Part shown: positions 1-5,786 of the stretch, in pieces | Position numbering within the stretch: the first letter of the stretch is position 1 | Layout: every line of letters begins with the position of its first letter | Origin: an uncultured Collinsella sp. | GTDB taxonomy: Bacteria > Actinomycetota > Coriobacteriia > Coriobacteriales > Coriobacteriaceae | Direction of reading: 5' to 3' | Assembly (NCBI GenBank): GCA_900549185.1 | Contig: URNM01000110.1 | Span: 1-5,898 of the forward strand | DNA length: 5,898 nucleotides | Translations under genes and position numbers: made by a program | Notes under the pieces: model-generated | Told to the model about the DNA's origin: nothing | The model's input: only the letters and a program-made list of their open reading frames with translations | The model's database searches: none

Positions 1-48
1 TCTACACTCGACTAGTCGTCGGCAGCGTCAGATGTGTATAAGAGACAG
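1..48 (+). other. Illumina Nextera adapter contamination at contig end
   Basis: This stretch is synthetic. Bases 1-7 (TCTACAC) match the end of the P5 flow-cell primer. Bases 8-15 (TCGACTAG) have the form of an 8-base i5 index. Bases 16-29 match the Nextera read-1 sequence, and bases 30-48 match the 19-base Tn5 mosaic end (AGATGTGTATAAGAGACAG). The match is complete and the parts are in library order, so it is not a natural transposon end. It produces two artefact peptides at the genomic junction: LSLIHI followed by a stop on the minus strand, and MYKRQ on the plus strand. Genomic sequence begins at 49. Confidence 0.98.
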
Positions 49-132
49 GGCCTGGATATAGCCATGCATCCAGGTGGAAACGCCGCCGTGCACGTACGGG
101 TAGCAACCCTCGAGTACCAAGCAGATTCTCAT
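49..132 (-). CDS. pelF: PelF, GT4-family Pel polysaccharide glycosyltransferase (N-terminal fragment, 28 codons)
   Basis: Only the first 28 residues are present (MRICLVLEGCYPY followed by VHGGVSTWMHGYIQA). They match the typical PelF start: a first beta strand, then a glycine-containing loop (HGGVS) of the GT-B fold. PelF is the cytoplasmic polymerase of Pel polysaccharide and uses a UDP-sugar donor (GalNAc-type in studied systems). The ATG at 132-130 overlaps the TGA of the deacetylase gene (ATGA, 132-129). A Shine-Dalgarno AAGGAGGG lies at 149-142, nine bases upstream, so this start is favoured over in-frame Met codons further up. After base 49 the frame runs into the adapter and stops there, so the apparent C-terminus LSLIHI is an artefact. 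The truncation belongs to the assembly, not to the organism. A longer in-frame reading from 270 overlaps the deacetylase gene and is not supported. Confidence 0.85.
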
Positions 133-2009
133 TTGTCGCCACCCTCCTTGCGCGCAATGGTCACCGTCTTGTCCGTGGCTTTGACTAGGTACAGGTCGCC
201 CGTAAGGTGCGTCAGTTCGCCACCCGTCACCGCACCCGGCTCGCCGTTGTTGGCGCGGAACATGAGCCACGCCTCGTCGTGGAAATTGCCCAGGCTAAGC
301 GTCCAGGCATCCGCGCTGGTATCCACGCTCACCGTAACCGACGAAAAGCGCTGGATAGCACCAGAGCATTCCGAGCCGGTCTGGCGACGCAGGTCGGGCG
401 CAGACTTGGTAAGCCACTCCAGGTAGTTGGTCAGGCCGCCCTTGTAGACCTCCCAGCCCTCCTTGGCTCCGCGATCGGGGTCCAAAAGGTCGTCCGGGTG
501 CATAAAGTGCGTGCTCACGTAGTGCATGTTGAGCTCGGACACGGCTGCCAGGCGCATATAGGAATCGTCGACCATGCCGCCCGAAACAATACGTGGCTGC
601 TCCACAATGCCATCGCTCGCCACGCCAAACTCCTGCACGTAGGGCAGGTCGGTACCGTCCTCAAAGTACGTGCTGGCAATAGTCTTAATGCGCGGAACGT
701 CGGTGCCGATAAGCTTGCGTGCACGGGCCGAAAGGATATTTGACGGCGGCACGTAAACCGAGCCGTGCGCGTTGGGCAGCACCTCATCTTGGAAGGCGAT
801 AAGCTCGTTGAGCGATGCGACGAGCGTTTCCTTGTTCTTCCAGGTCTTGTAGTCATACAGCGTGCCGTAATCGGTGTCCCAGAGTGCCAGAGGCTGATGG
901 TTGTAGCCGTGAAAGCCCAGCTCTCCGCCCATCTGCAGCAGCATGCCGCCAAAATAGCGGAACTGCGTGGTATCGGGTTGGCGCGCGGGCTCGGTCTGGT
1001 TGACCGCGTCCTCGTAGTTTTCGATCATCACGCCGGTATAGCGAATGCCGTATTTTTGCGCGAGCTTTTGCAGATCGGGCCACCAGACCTTGGTGTAAAA
1101 ATCGGCAATGGAAAGGCCGTAATCACGCTTGAAATAAGTACCATCGCCCGAGGGCACGGGGCTAGGAAAGTCGTCCAAATAGAACACGGCGCTGTTGATG
1201 ACCGGATAGGCCGTGGTATCACCCAGCAAGCTTATGGCCGAAGCATAGAACCCACGCATGACCTTGTCGTAGATGCCAATGTTGCACACCACGGTGTGAC
1301 CACTGCCGCAATCGTTAGACCAAATGAGCGGCGTGCCCGCGTCACCGGTCTTTGCCCATACGTGCGCCGTTTCGCGCAATGAAACCGAAAGTGAAGAATC
1401 GAAGGGATCCGAGAACTCGTAGCGCTCTCCCCCTCCCAGCATAAAGTCCTCACTCGGAACGATACTTTCGGCTTTCGCATAGTCATATCCGGCCGATTCG
1501 ATCCCAAGCTTGGAAGCAATAGCCTGCAGGTAGTTCGAGTTATCTGGCGTCATGCCCAGCATGAGTGAGCCGCCCGCACTCACCCAACTCATCAGATCGG
1601 TCAGATGCGGACCCAGTCCGTCAAGCGAGGGCATAAGCACAATCACGCGATCAAACGACGTGAGCGATGGGATCGCGTCCGCACCGTCGGTGGCAATATC
1701 AACATCGCGATGGGCGATCTTCATGTCCAGCAAAATCTGGTCGAACTGGTCTTTAACGTCCTCGACGCCAGCTTGATCGGAATCGGTAATGACCAGGCAC
1801 GTGGGCTTTTGGCCAAAGATTGCCGAGGAGGCCGGCACCGCATCGTTGGCGGCAAGCATCCCCAGCTTATGCTGGCCCGCACTGTACTGCACGCCGGCGC
1901 GTTCGATCAGCAGCACGGCGGCCATGGCAATAAAGACCGCCCACACCACGAGGAGTCCCATCCAACGAAAGCGGCCTGCACGGTCGCGGATATGTTGCGC
2001 CACACTCAT
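129..2009 (-). CDS. Membrane-anchored PelA-type polysaccharide deacetylase (DUF2194-like)
   Basis: The product is 626 aa from the ATG at 2009-2007. This start overlaps the preceding TGA as ATGA and has a strong SD (GGGGAGGAGG) just upstream; an in-frame ATG eight codons earlier (2033) lacks these features. A basic N-terminus leads into one hydrophobic helix at about residues 17-35, suggesting a signal anchor with the rest outside the membrane. Residues ~70-265 look like a Rossmann/amidotransferase-like domain. Residues ~275-510 look like a carbohydrate esterase 4-related barrel: FYLDDFP (D279, D280), HGYNH (H367, H371, the metal-binding HxxxH), YVPPS (419-423) and THFMHPDD (H501, H504). A beta-rich tail (~552-618) follows. 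The architecture fits the Gram-positive Pel deacetylase that partly de-N-acetylates the exported GalNAc-rich polymer. I see no separate PelA hydrolase domain. Its position just upstream of pelF and translational coupling on both sides support the role. Substrate is inferred. Confidence 0.82.
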   Translation of the reverse strand: MSVAQHIRDRAGRFRWMGLLVVWAVFIAMAAVLLIERAGVQYSAGQHKLGMLAANDAVPASSAIFGQKPTCLVITDSDQAGVEDVKDQFDQILLDMKIAHRDVDIATDGADAIPSLTSFDRVIVLMPSLDGLGPHLTDLMSWVSAGGSLMLGMTPDNSNYLQAIASKLGIESAGYDYAKAESIVPSEDFMLGGGERYEFSDPFDSSLSVSLRETAHVWAKTGDAGTPLIWSNDCGSGHTVVCNIGIYDKVMRGFYASAISLLGDTTAYPVINSAVFYLDDFPSPVPSGDGTYFKRDYGLSIADFYTKVWWPDLQKLAQKYGIRYTGVMIENYEDAVNQTEPARQPDTTQFRYFGGMLLQMGGELGFHGYNHQPLALWDTDYGTLYDYKTWKNKETLVASLNELIAFQDEVLPNAHGSVYVPPSNILSARARKLIGTDVPRIKTIASTYFEDGTDLPYVQEFGVASDGIVEQPRIVSGGMVDDSYMRLAAVSELNMHYVSTHFMHPDDLLDPDRGAKEGWEVYKGGLTNYLEWLTKSAPDLRRQTGSECSGAIQRFSSVTVSVDTSADAWTLSLGNFHDEAWLMFRANNGEPGAVTGGELTHLTGDLYLVKATDKTVTIARKEGGDK

Positions 2010-2911
2010 CCGGCCTCCTCCCCGTCGCGCCAAAACGCCAACTTTTCGCGGTTGTCGGCGCTCAAATACACATGCTGCTTGTCAATCGCATCGATCACAC
2101 GGTGAACCTCGTCACCATCGCGGCGCATCACGGCAAGGCGCAGGCAAAGCATCCAAACCTCCTGCTCCTCGGGCACGTCGAGAACCAACTGATCGGTCAC
2201 GGCCTGCGCCTCGTCGATCTGTCCGACATCGGCCAGCGTCGTCGCGTATCGAATGCGCAGCTCAAGGGTATCCTCGCGCTCGCAGCGACGCGCAAGCAGG
2301 CGCGCGTACTGTTGGCGCTGAATCTGAGCCACGCGCCCCTCGGCCAAGCCCGAGCCCAAGTATTCACCAAGAAAATCGCAGTATTCGTTGAGGTTTTGCG
2401 CACTCGGGTCCGTCTTAAAGGCACGCTCCAGCTGCTGCAGTTTAAGGTCGGACTCCTCGGAGATCTGCGCCACCGCCGTCGCGGCATAGTGCGCCACCTC
2501 AACGTCGTCGTTAAGCTTAGCCGCCTGCAGCTGCGCCAGGTACGCGTCGGGCTCCTCGGTGAGCATAGAGAGCATTAGGCGGCGCCGGTATGCCGGGTCG
2601 TTGACGATGAGCGCCTCCTCGAGCGGGACCACGCCCGCATCGGCGTCACGGTCGTGCACCAAGATGCTGCGATGCAGGTCGTCGTTGAAGCGCAGCGACT
2701 CCAGCGCAGACTCTTTCAGCCCCTCGCAAAACACCGCGCTGCGGACCGATAGCAGAACCACCAGCAACGGGCCCCACAGCGGCACCAGCACTATCACAGC
2801 CAGCATGTGTCCGCGCACCGGCAGCAGGCCCAGCTTCATGAGCGTCCACAGCATCAGGCAAACCAGCGCATGAATCAGCAGCAAGACGGCAGCAACGACA
2901 AGCGAGATCAA
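2006..2911 (-). CDS. pelE: PelE-like membrane/TPR protein (probable separate gene, TTG start)
   Basis: This is the C-terminal 301 codons of the long frame, read as its own gene. The proposed start is TTG at 2911-2909 (MISLVVAAV...), which puts the first membrane helix directly at the N-terminus, followed by a second helix about 35-55 residues in. The rest is alpha-helical with TPR-like repeats; the segment around HYAATAVAQIS resembles PelE proteins. The TTG overlaps a TGA in the alternative frame (TTGA, 2911-2908), like the ATGA junctions at 2009-2006 and 132-129. The G run at 2918-2927 lies six bases upstream and could act as the SD. PelE is an inner-membrane partner of PelD in the Pel synthase complex. 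The gene ends with TGA at 2008-2006, overlapping the deacetylase start. The domain identity is fairly secure; independence from pelD depends on the true length of the G run. Confidence 0.6.
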   Translation of the reverse strand: MISLVVAAVLLLIHALVCLMLWTLMKLGLLPVRGHMLAVIVLVPLWGPLLVVLLSVRSAVFCEGLKESALESLRFNDDLHRSILVHDRDADAGVVPLEEALIVNDPAYRRRLMLSMLTEEPDAYLAQLQAAKLNDDVEVAHYAATAVAQISEESDLKLQQLERAFKTDPSAQNLNEYCDFLGEYLGSGLAEGRVAQIQRQQYARLLARRCEREDTLELRIRYATTLADVGQIDEAQAVTDQLVLDVPEEQEVWMLCLRLAVMRRDGDEVHRVIDAIDKQHVYLSADNREKLAFWRDGEEAG

Positions 2912-5050
2912 GCGGCACCCCCCCCCCTCACCGTCACCGGTGTAAGAGATGTGCTGTAGCAGCGCCACGATGTCCTCGCCGTAGACATGCTCCACCGCAA
3001 TCTGCTTGGCGCTCAGGCGCTCGCGGATAATGGGCAGATCGCACGCCTTTGCCTGGCGCATAAGCAGATAGAGCACGTCGCCGTCGACCAAGCCCGCCGC
3101 GTCGCTCTCGCGGATTGCCGACCCAATTGCGCCTACCAGCTCGCCGACAGGCTCCACGCCCGGTACCACGCGCAGGAGCAAAAAACTCCCCATCTTGCTA
3201 TCTGCCAGCGCCTGCTCCACCGCGAGCTCTTGGCCAAAGGCAGCCTGCTTGAGCACGCAAGTGCCGTCAACGCAGCGTTTATCCTGCGCCACCGCCTCAT
3301 AGTCAAAAGCACGTCCCAGCGCACTTTCGACCAGCCCGCACAAGATGCGGAACAGGTTTTGATAATAGAGGGTCATTTGGTTTTCGGCCGCACTACGCAC
3401 AAAGATCAGCACGGCGGGTGCCCCGTCGCGCTCGATCGTGTATCCAAACATGGGAAGCCCCGGCGTCAGCTCGCGGTTCACCCACAGGTTCGAACGACCC
3501 CCGTCGCCCAAAAGAGGTGCAAGCTGCTCAAGCGTGAGCGAGCGTGCGGCATCTTCGGCAATCGCGGGACTTGCTGCCACCAGACGTGCAAATGCCCCGC
3601 CCGAAACATGGTAGATCGCCACCGAATCGTTCTCGAGGATCTCGCCCAGAAGCTCGCAGCACTTGCGATAGATATCGCGTGGGTTGAGCACGTCGAGCTC
3701 CTGCGTCACGGCAAAGATCTTGCCAAAGCTGTCGTGGCGACCCACGATCTGGCGCCTGTACGCGCGCTTGTCCTCGATCGCGTCGTGGTAGAGCTGCGTA
3801 AGGAACGTATTGCGGTTGCGCACGAGCTCGTTTTGATCGCGCTCCGCCCTAATGGCTTCGCTGTTGCGCAGCTGCACATAGCCGCACACGGCACCCACCA
3901 CAAAGTACGCAATAAACGGCAGCCAGTTGGACGGCTCGTAGAACAGGCCCTGGAAGGTATAGCCGTACTGAGTAAAGTAGCTCGCGGCCAAACCCACCGA
4001 CGCCAGCAGCGCCGCAACCAGGCCAAAGTCCAAGCCATACAGCGTGCCGATCAGCACCACGTAGAGCAGGCGATAATCGAGCACGTTGAGCTGGGCCGAT
4101 TGGGAGAACAGATGCTCCAGCACCTCGAACAGAACCCAGGCAACGCCCGTCTCCAGGCATTTGATGGGCAGCGAGCGCATCTGGATGCGGTCGATGGCGG
4201 CACGCAAGGGGTTGACCTTCTTCGCGCGACCGGCATCCCAACGCGCCTGAATGGTCGAAAGATCGCGCATCAGGTCGTAGCGCTGAAACCAACCATAACG
4301 AACGCGAACGATGTCGCTGACGGGCATGGCGTAGCCGGCAGAATCGCCATAGGCAACCGAGAGCCCTAGGAACAGCGCCTTGAGAGCCTCGCCCACCTCA
4401 CCCGCCGTGTGATGGAAGGTATCGGCAATATCGAGCGTCTCAAAGTTACCATCCCAGCTATCGAAGATACGGCGTACCAGCACCGCAAGCTCCTCGGCAC
4501 ACAGCAGGGGAAACGCCGCATCCTGCGCGCCCTGCAGAGCGACCGATCCGGTTGAGCACGCGTCGAACAGCGGCACCAAAAACGGGTCCTCCAGCGCGGC
4601 AGACGCGGTATACAGGAACGGCGCGCGCAGGATCTTGGTCTGAACGCCCTCGCGAGCAGCGTAGTAGCGGCACAGGTCGTTGGCTGCGTGCGCGATAATG
4701 CCCTTGCCCGTTCGCCCCGCGGCATCGGCGGCGCCCTCGGCACCCGCGGGCCCCGCTACATACAGCAGTTGGACCCGGCGACCCGCGCACGCACGAAAGA
4801 CCGTGCGCAGCAGCTCGATATCGCCCACGGAGTCGGTATGCGGGGTAAGGTAATTAGACAGGTAGACCACGCGTTCGAACTCGTAGGCCTGCTCCAAGTG
4901 CTGGAGGAGCTCTTTCCACGAAGCATGAGGCGACGACTCATCGCGGCGCGCTTCCGCAGCAGCGACGACCTTAACGTGGTCCCCGGGGAACGCCTTGGCG
5001 CAAAAGTCATCGTCAACATATGCGGTGTTGCCAACAACCAGCACCTCCAT
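2006..5050 (-). CDS. pelD: PelD-PelE read as one 1014-aa frame: SDR-like + membrane + GAF + degenerate GGDEF + PelE TPR
   Basis: The ATG at 5050 has a strong SD (GGAGG at 5063-5059, 8 bases away). Residues 1-~230 form an SDR/epimerase-like domain, but the glycine-rich loop is degraded (VVGNTAYVDD) and the usual YxxxK position appears to read KxxxA (K116...A120), so it is probably not a dehydrogenase. About four membrane helices follow (~298-315, 326-340, 342-359, 376-395), then a charged helical stalk (~396-453), a GAF domain (~454-580) and a GGDEF-like domain (~590-700). The GGDEF active site is DGDVL (656-660), while an RxxD I-site, R647-E-S-D650, lies five residues before it, the same spacing as RGLD/RNDEG in Pseudomonas PelD. 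This indicates a c-di-GMP receptor without cyclase activity. Residues 714-1014 are PelE-like: a two-helix hairpin (715-735, 748-768) and TPR-type helices. PelD and PelE are normally separate proteins. The frame crosses ten Gs at 2918-2927, so the fusion is doubtful; with nine Gs PelD would end after 713 aa (TGA at 2910-2908). Confidence 0.8.
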   Translation of the reverse strand: MEVLVVGNTAYVDDDFCAKAFPGDHVKVVAAAEARRDESSPHASWKELLQHLEQAYEFERVVYLSNYLTPHTDSVGDIELLRTVFRACAGRRVQLLYVAGPAGAEGAADAAGRTGKGIIAHAANDLCRYYAAREGVQTKILRAPFLYTASAALEDPFLVPLFDACSTGSVALQGAQDAAFPLLCAEELAVLVRRIFDSWDGNFETLDIADTFHHTAGEVGEALKALFLGLSVAYGDSAGYAMPVSDIVRVRYGWFQRYDLMRDLSTIQARWDAGRAKKVNPLRAAIDRIQMRSLPIKCLETGVAWVLFEVLEHLFSQSAQLNVLDYRLLYVVLIGTLYGLDFGLVAALLASVGLAASYFTQYGYTFQGLFYEPSNWLPFIAYFVVGAVCGYVQLRNSEAIRAERDQNELVRNRNTFLTQLYHDAIEDKRAYRRQIVGRHDSFGKIFAVTQELDVLNPRDIYRKCCELLGEILENDSVAIYHVSGGAFARLVAASPAIAEDAARSLTLEQLAPLLGDGGRSNLWVNRELTPGLPMFGYTIERDGAPAVLIFVRSAAENQMTLYYQNLFRILCGLVESALGRAFDYEAVAQDKRCVDGTCVLKQAAFGQELAVEQALADSKMGSFLLLRVVPGVEPVGELVGAIGSAIRESDAAGLVDGDVLYLLMRQAKACDLPIIRERLSAKQIAVEHVYGEDIVALLQHISYTGDGEGGGCRLISLVVAAVLLLIHALVCLMLWTLMKLGLLPVRGHMLAVIVLVPLWGPLLVVLLSVRSAVFCEGLKESALESLRFNDDLHRSILVHDRDADAGVVPLEEALIVNDPAYRRRLMLSMLTEEPDAYLAQLQAAKLNDDVEVAHYAATAVAQISEESDLKLQQLERAFKTDPSAQNLNEYCDFLGEYLGSGLAEGRVAQIQRQQYARLLARRCEREDTLELRIRYATTLADVGQIDEAQAVTDQLVLDVPEEQEVWMLCLRLAVMRRDGDEVHRVIDAIDKQHVYLSADNREKLAFWRDGEEAG
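2010..2023 (-). promoter_or_regulatory. Ribosome-binding site setting the deacetylase start
   Basis: The coding strand reads GGGGAGGAGGCCGG immediately before the ATG at 2009, with GGAGG seven bases from the start. It lies inside the last codons of the upstream pelE frame. It favours the ATG at 2009 over the in-frame ATG at 2033 and, with the ATGA overlap, suggests translational coupling. Confidence 0.8.
2918..2927 (-). repeat. G10 homopolymer at the pelD/pelE junction
   Basis: Ten consecutive Cs on the plus strand (ten Gs in the coding sense), the longest homopolymer in the window. It encodes the GGG of the linker DGEGGGCRL between the GGDEF-like domain and the first PelE helix. With ten Gs the frame is open through PelE. 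With nine Gs the reading becomes EGGGAA followed by TGA (2910-2908). With eight Gs translation enters a non-PelE frame. In either case the tract sits six bases before the TTG at 2911 and is G-rich enough to serve as a Shine-Dalgarno sequence. Its length is therefore decisive for whether pelD and pelE are fused. Confidence 0.9.
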
Positions 5051-5056
5051 GGCGTA

Positions 5057-5066
5057 CTCCTCCCCT
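5057..5066 (-). promoter_or_regulatory. Ribosome-binding site of pelD
   Basis: The coding strand reads AGGGGAGGAG, with GGAGG eight bases before the ATG at 5050. This is a near-ideal SD and supports the chosen start of the first pel gene. Confidence 0.8.
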
Positions 5067-5094
5067 AAAATCCACTTCTGTCATAGTCAAACAT

Positions 5095-5113
5095 GCGTAT
5101 TTTACGCTGTCAA
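5095..5113 (-). promoter_or_regulatory. TTGACA box followed by a palindrome, possible pel promoter/operator
   Basis: On the minus strand a perfect -35-like TTGACA (5113-5108) is directly followed by the inverted repeat GCGTA-AAA-TACGC (5107-5095). No good -10 hexamer occurs at the usual 16-18 base spacing. The nearest candidates, GACTAT or TATGAC, lie at spacings of 19 and 22. The layout recalls promoters with an operator in a long spacer (as for MerR-type regulators), but the -10 is weak and this may be chance. It lies about 45-65 bases upstream of the pelD ATG. Confidence 0.3.
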
Positions 5114-5126
5114 CGCAAGTTGGAAC

Positions 5127-5137
5127 GCCTTTAAGGC
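5127..5137. repeat. Small palindrome GCCTTTAAGGC
   Basis: Five-base arms (GCCTT/AAGGC) around a single T, 77 bases upstream of the pelD start. It could be an operator half of the pel control region. Palindromes this short occur by chance, so function is only suggested by position. Confidence 0.25.
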
Positions 5138-5198
5138 TGTTTTAAGAACTTTTTTAGAGGATGTGGGGACATCGAGAGTGCTAAATGCGCGCCCAATC

Positions 5199-5323
5199 CG
5201 GAAGTATGCGGCAAATTCTTGACATGCCGACCACACTGGATAATGGCAACGTTTCTACCTGCGGTTTCTTTACATGAAAAGGACGGCGTGCTCGAGGGTT
5301 CCGGAATTTACCGCATACTTCCG
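5199..5323 (-). repeat. 125-bp inverted-repeat-bounded element, copy 2 (pelD-proximal)
   Basis: The ends are 20-base inverted repeats: CGGAAGTATGCGG...AAATTC at 5199-5218 and its reverse complement at 5304-5323, differing at one position. As minus-strand RNA that position is a G-U wobble, so the closing stem would be unbroken. The interior is about 85 bases. It shares the motif AAACCGCAGGT (5267-5257, minus strand) and a CGGAA...CTC..GAGCA block with the neighbouring copy, at matching distances from the end. The size and terminal repeats resemble a MITE/Correia-like dispersed element or a structured RNA unit. There is no coding potential I trust. Confidence 0.75.
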
Positions 5324-5334
5324 TCGGACGATTC

Positions 5335-5459
5335 CGGAAGTGCGGTGAAAATCCGAGATCGGCAGACCAAACTCCTGTTTTAGACTTCCGCGACCTGCGG
5401 TTTTGTTGCCGAAATTCGGTTTATGCTCGGAGGTTTCCGATTTTTTCCCCGCACTTCCG
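5335..5459 (-). repeat. 125-bp inverted-repeat-bounded element, copy 1 (distal)
   Basis: The ends are 17-base inverted repeats: CGGAAGTGCGGTGAAAA at 5335-5351 and the complement of CGGAAGTGCGGGGAAAA at 5443-5459, one mismatch, with weaker pairing continuing a few bases inward. It is exactly as long as the neighbouring copy (125 bp) and separated from it by 11 bases. The shared motif AAACCGCAGGT (5403-5393, minus strand) sits 56 bases from the right edge in both. The interior also holds small hairpins (CCGAA-T-TTCGG; CCGC-AGGTC-GCGG). The two copies are clearly related but diverged. Confidence 0.75.
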
Positions 5460-5562
5460 AAAAGCACGCTTAAACCGCGCATCCCGAAGCGGAAAACCGC
5501 CGGATATTTGTTTCTCCCCAAATGAGATCCTTGTTTTGCCTGGCCGAATCTTACATCCAAAC

Positions 5563-5593
5563 AAAAAAAGAGGACCGACGCATCAGCCCTCTT
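5563..5593 (-). terminator. Rho-independent terminator, minus strand
   Basis: As minus-strand RNA, AAGAGGGCTGA pairs with TCGGTCCTCTT (11 base pairs, two of them G-U) around the tetraloop TGCG, followed by a run of seven Ts (5569-5563), two of which lie in the stem. The G-U pairs would be A-C mismatches on the other strand, which fixes the direction. It would end transcripts arriving from the right, before the pel control region. Confidence 0.8.
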
Positions 5594-5619
5594 CAGGTGT
5601 CGCCCGAAGGCTTCCAGCG

Positions 5620-5650
5620 CAATTGATTTAGTTCTAATCGATATCAATTG
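5620..5650. repeat. AT-rich inverted repeat CAATTGAT / ATCAATTG
   Basis: Perfect eight-base arms at 5620-5627 and 5643-5650 around a 15-base centre that itself contains TTAG/CTAA symmetry. It is distinctly AT-rich in a GC-rich setting and lies between the two terminators. It could be a regulator-binding site; no adjacent gene explains it. Confidence 0.4.
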
Positions 5651-5747
5651 TTTGACCACGATCACGTCAACCAGTAGAAGCCGCCCATGCTCGATCATTC
5701 CATTGCCGGGATGGTGCTTGGCCAGTACGTCACACATTGCATACATG

Positions 5748-5786
5748 AAAAAAGGGCAACACTCTCAGTTTGAAAGCGTCACCCTT
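5748..5786 (-). terminator. Strong Rho-independent terminator, minus strand
   Basis: As minus-strand RNA, the 15-base arms AAGGGTGACGCTTTC (5786-5772) and GAGAGTGTTGCCCTT (5766-5752) pair throughout, with four G-U pairs, around a five-base loop and are followed by six Ts (5753-5748), two of them in the stem. The wobbles work only on this strand. It implies a transcription unit entering from beyond the right edge and ending here. Confidence 0.85.

Noticed and set aside
34..426. Plus-strand frame starting MYKRQ
   Set aside because: Its start lies inside the adapter and the rest is antisense to the deacetylase.
2987..4369. 460-codon open frame on the plus strand, opposite pelD
   Set aside because: It is fully antisense to a recognisable coding region, has no domain I recognise, and such long mirror frames are common in GC-rich genes. 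It would be a shadow of pelD.
5176..5184. GAGTGCTAA, identical to one half of the HrcA-binding CIRCE element
   Set aside because: The second half-site (TTAGCACTC at nine-base spacing) is absent, so it is most likely chance.
5219..5244. Plus-strand TTGACA ... GATAAT promoter
   Set aside because: The spacer is only 14 bases, the box overlaps the end of an inverted-repeat arm, and no plus-strand gene follows.
5051..5560. c-di-GMP-I (GEMM) riboswitch in the pel leader
   Set aside because: I looked for the conserved blocks (GGCAAACC, GGGACGCAAAGCC, GGTAGC) on the minus strand and found none in order; the tandem 125-bp units do not fit that consensus.
5270..5746. 158-codon open frame on the minus strand
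   Set aside because: No SD before the ATG, an in-frame stop a few codons upstream, a terminator T run read as codons, and overlap with inverted-repeat elements. Codon use is unlike the pel genes.
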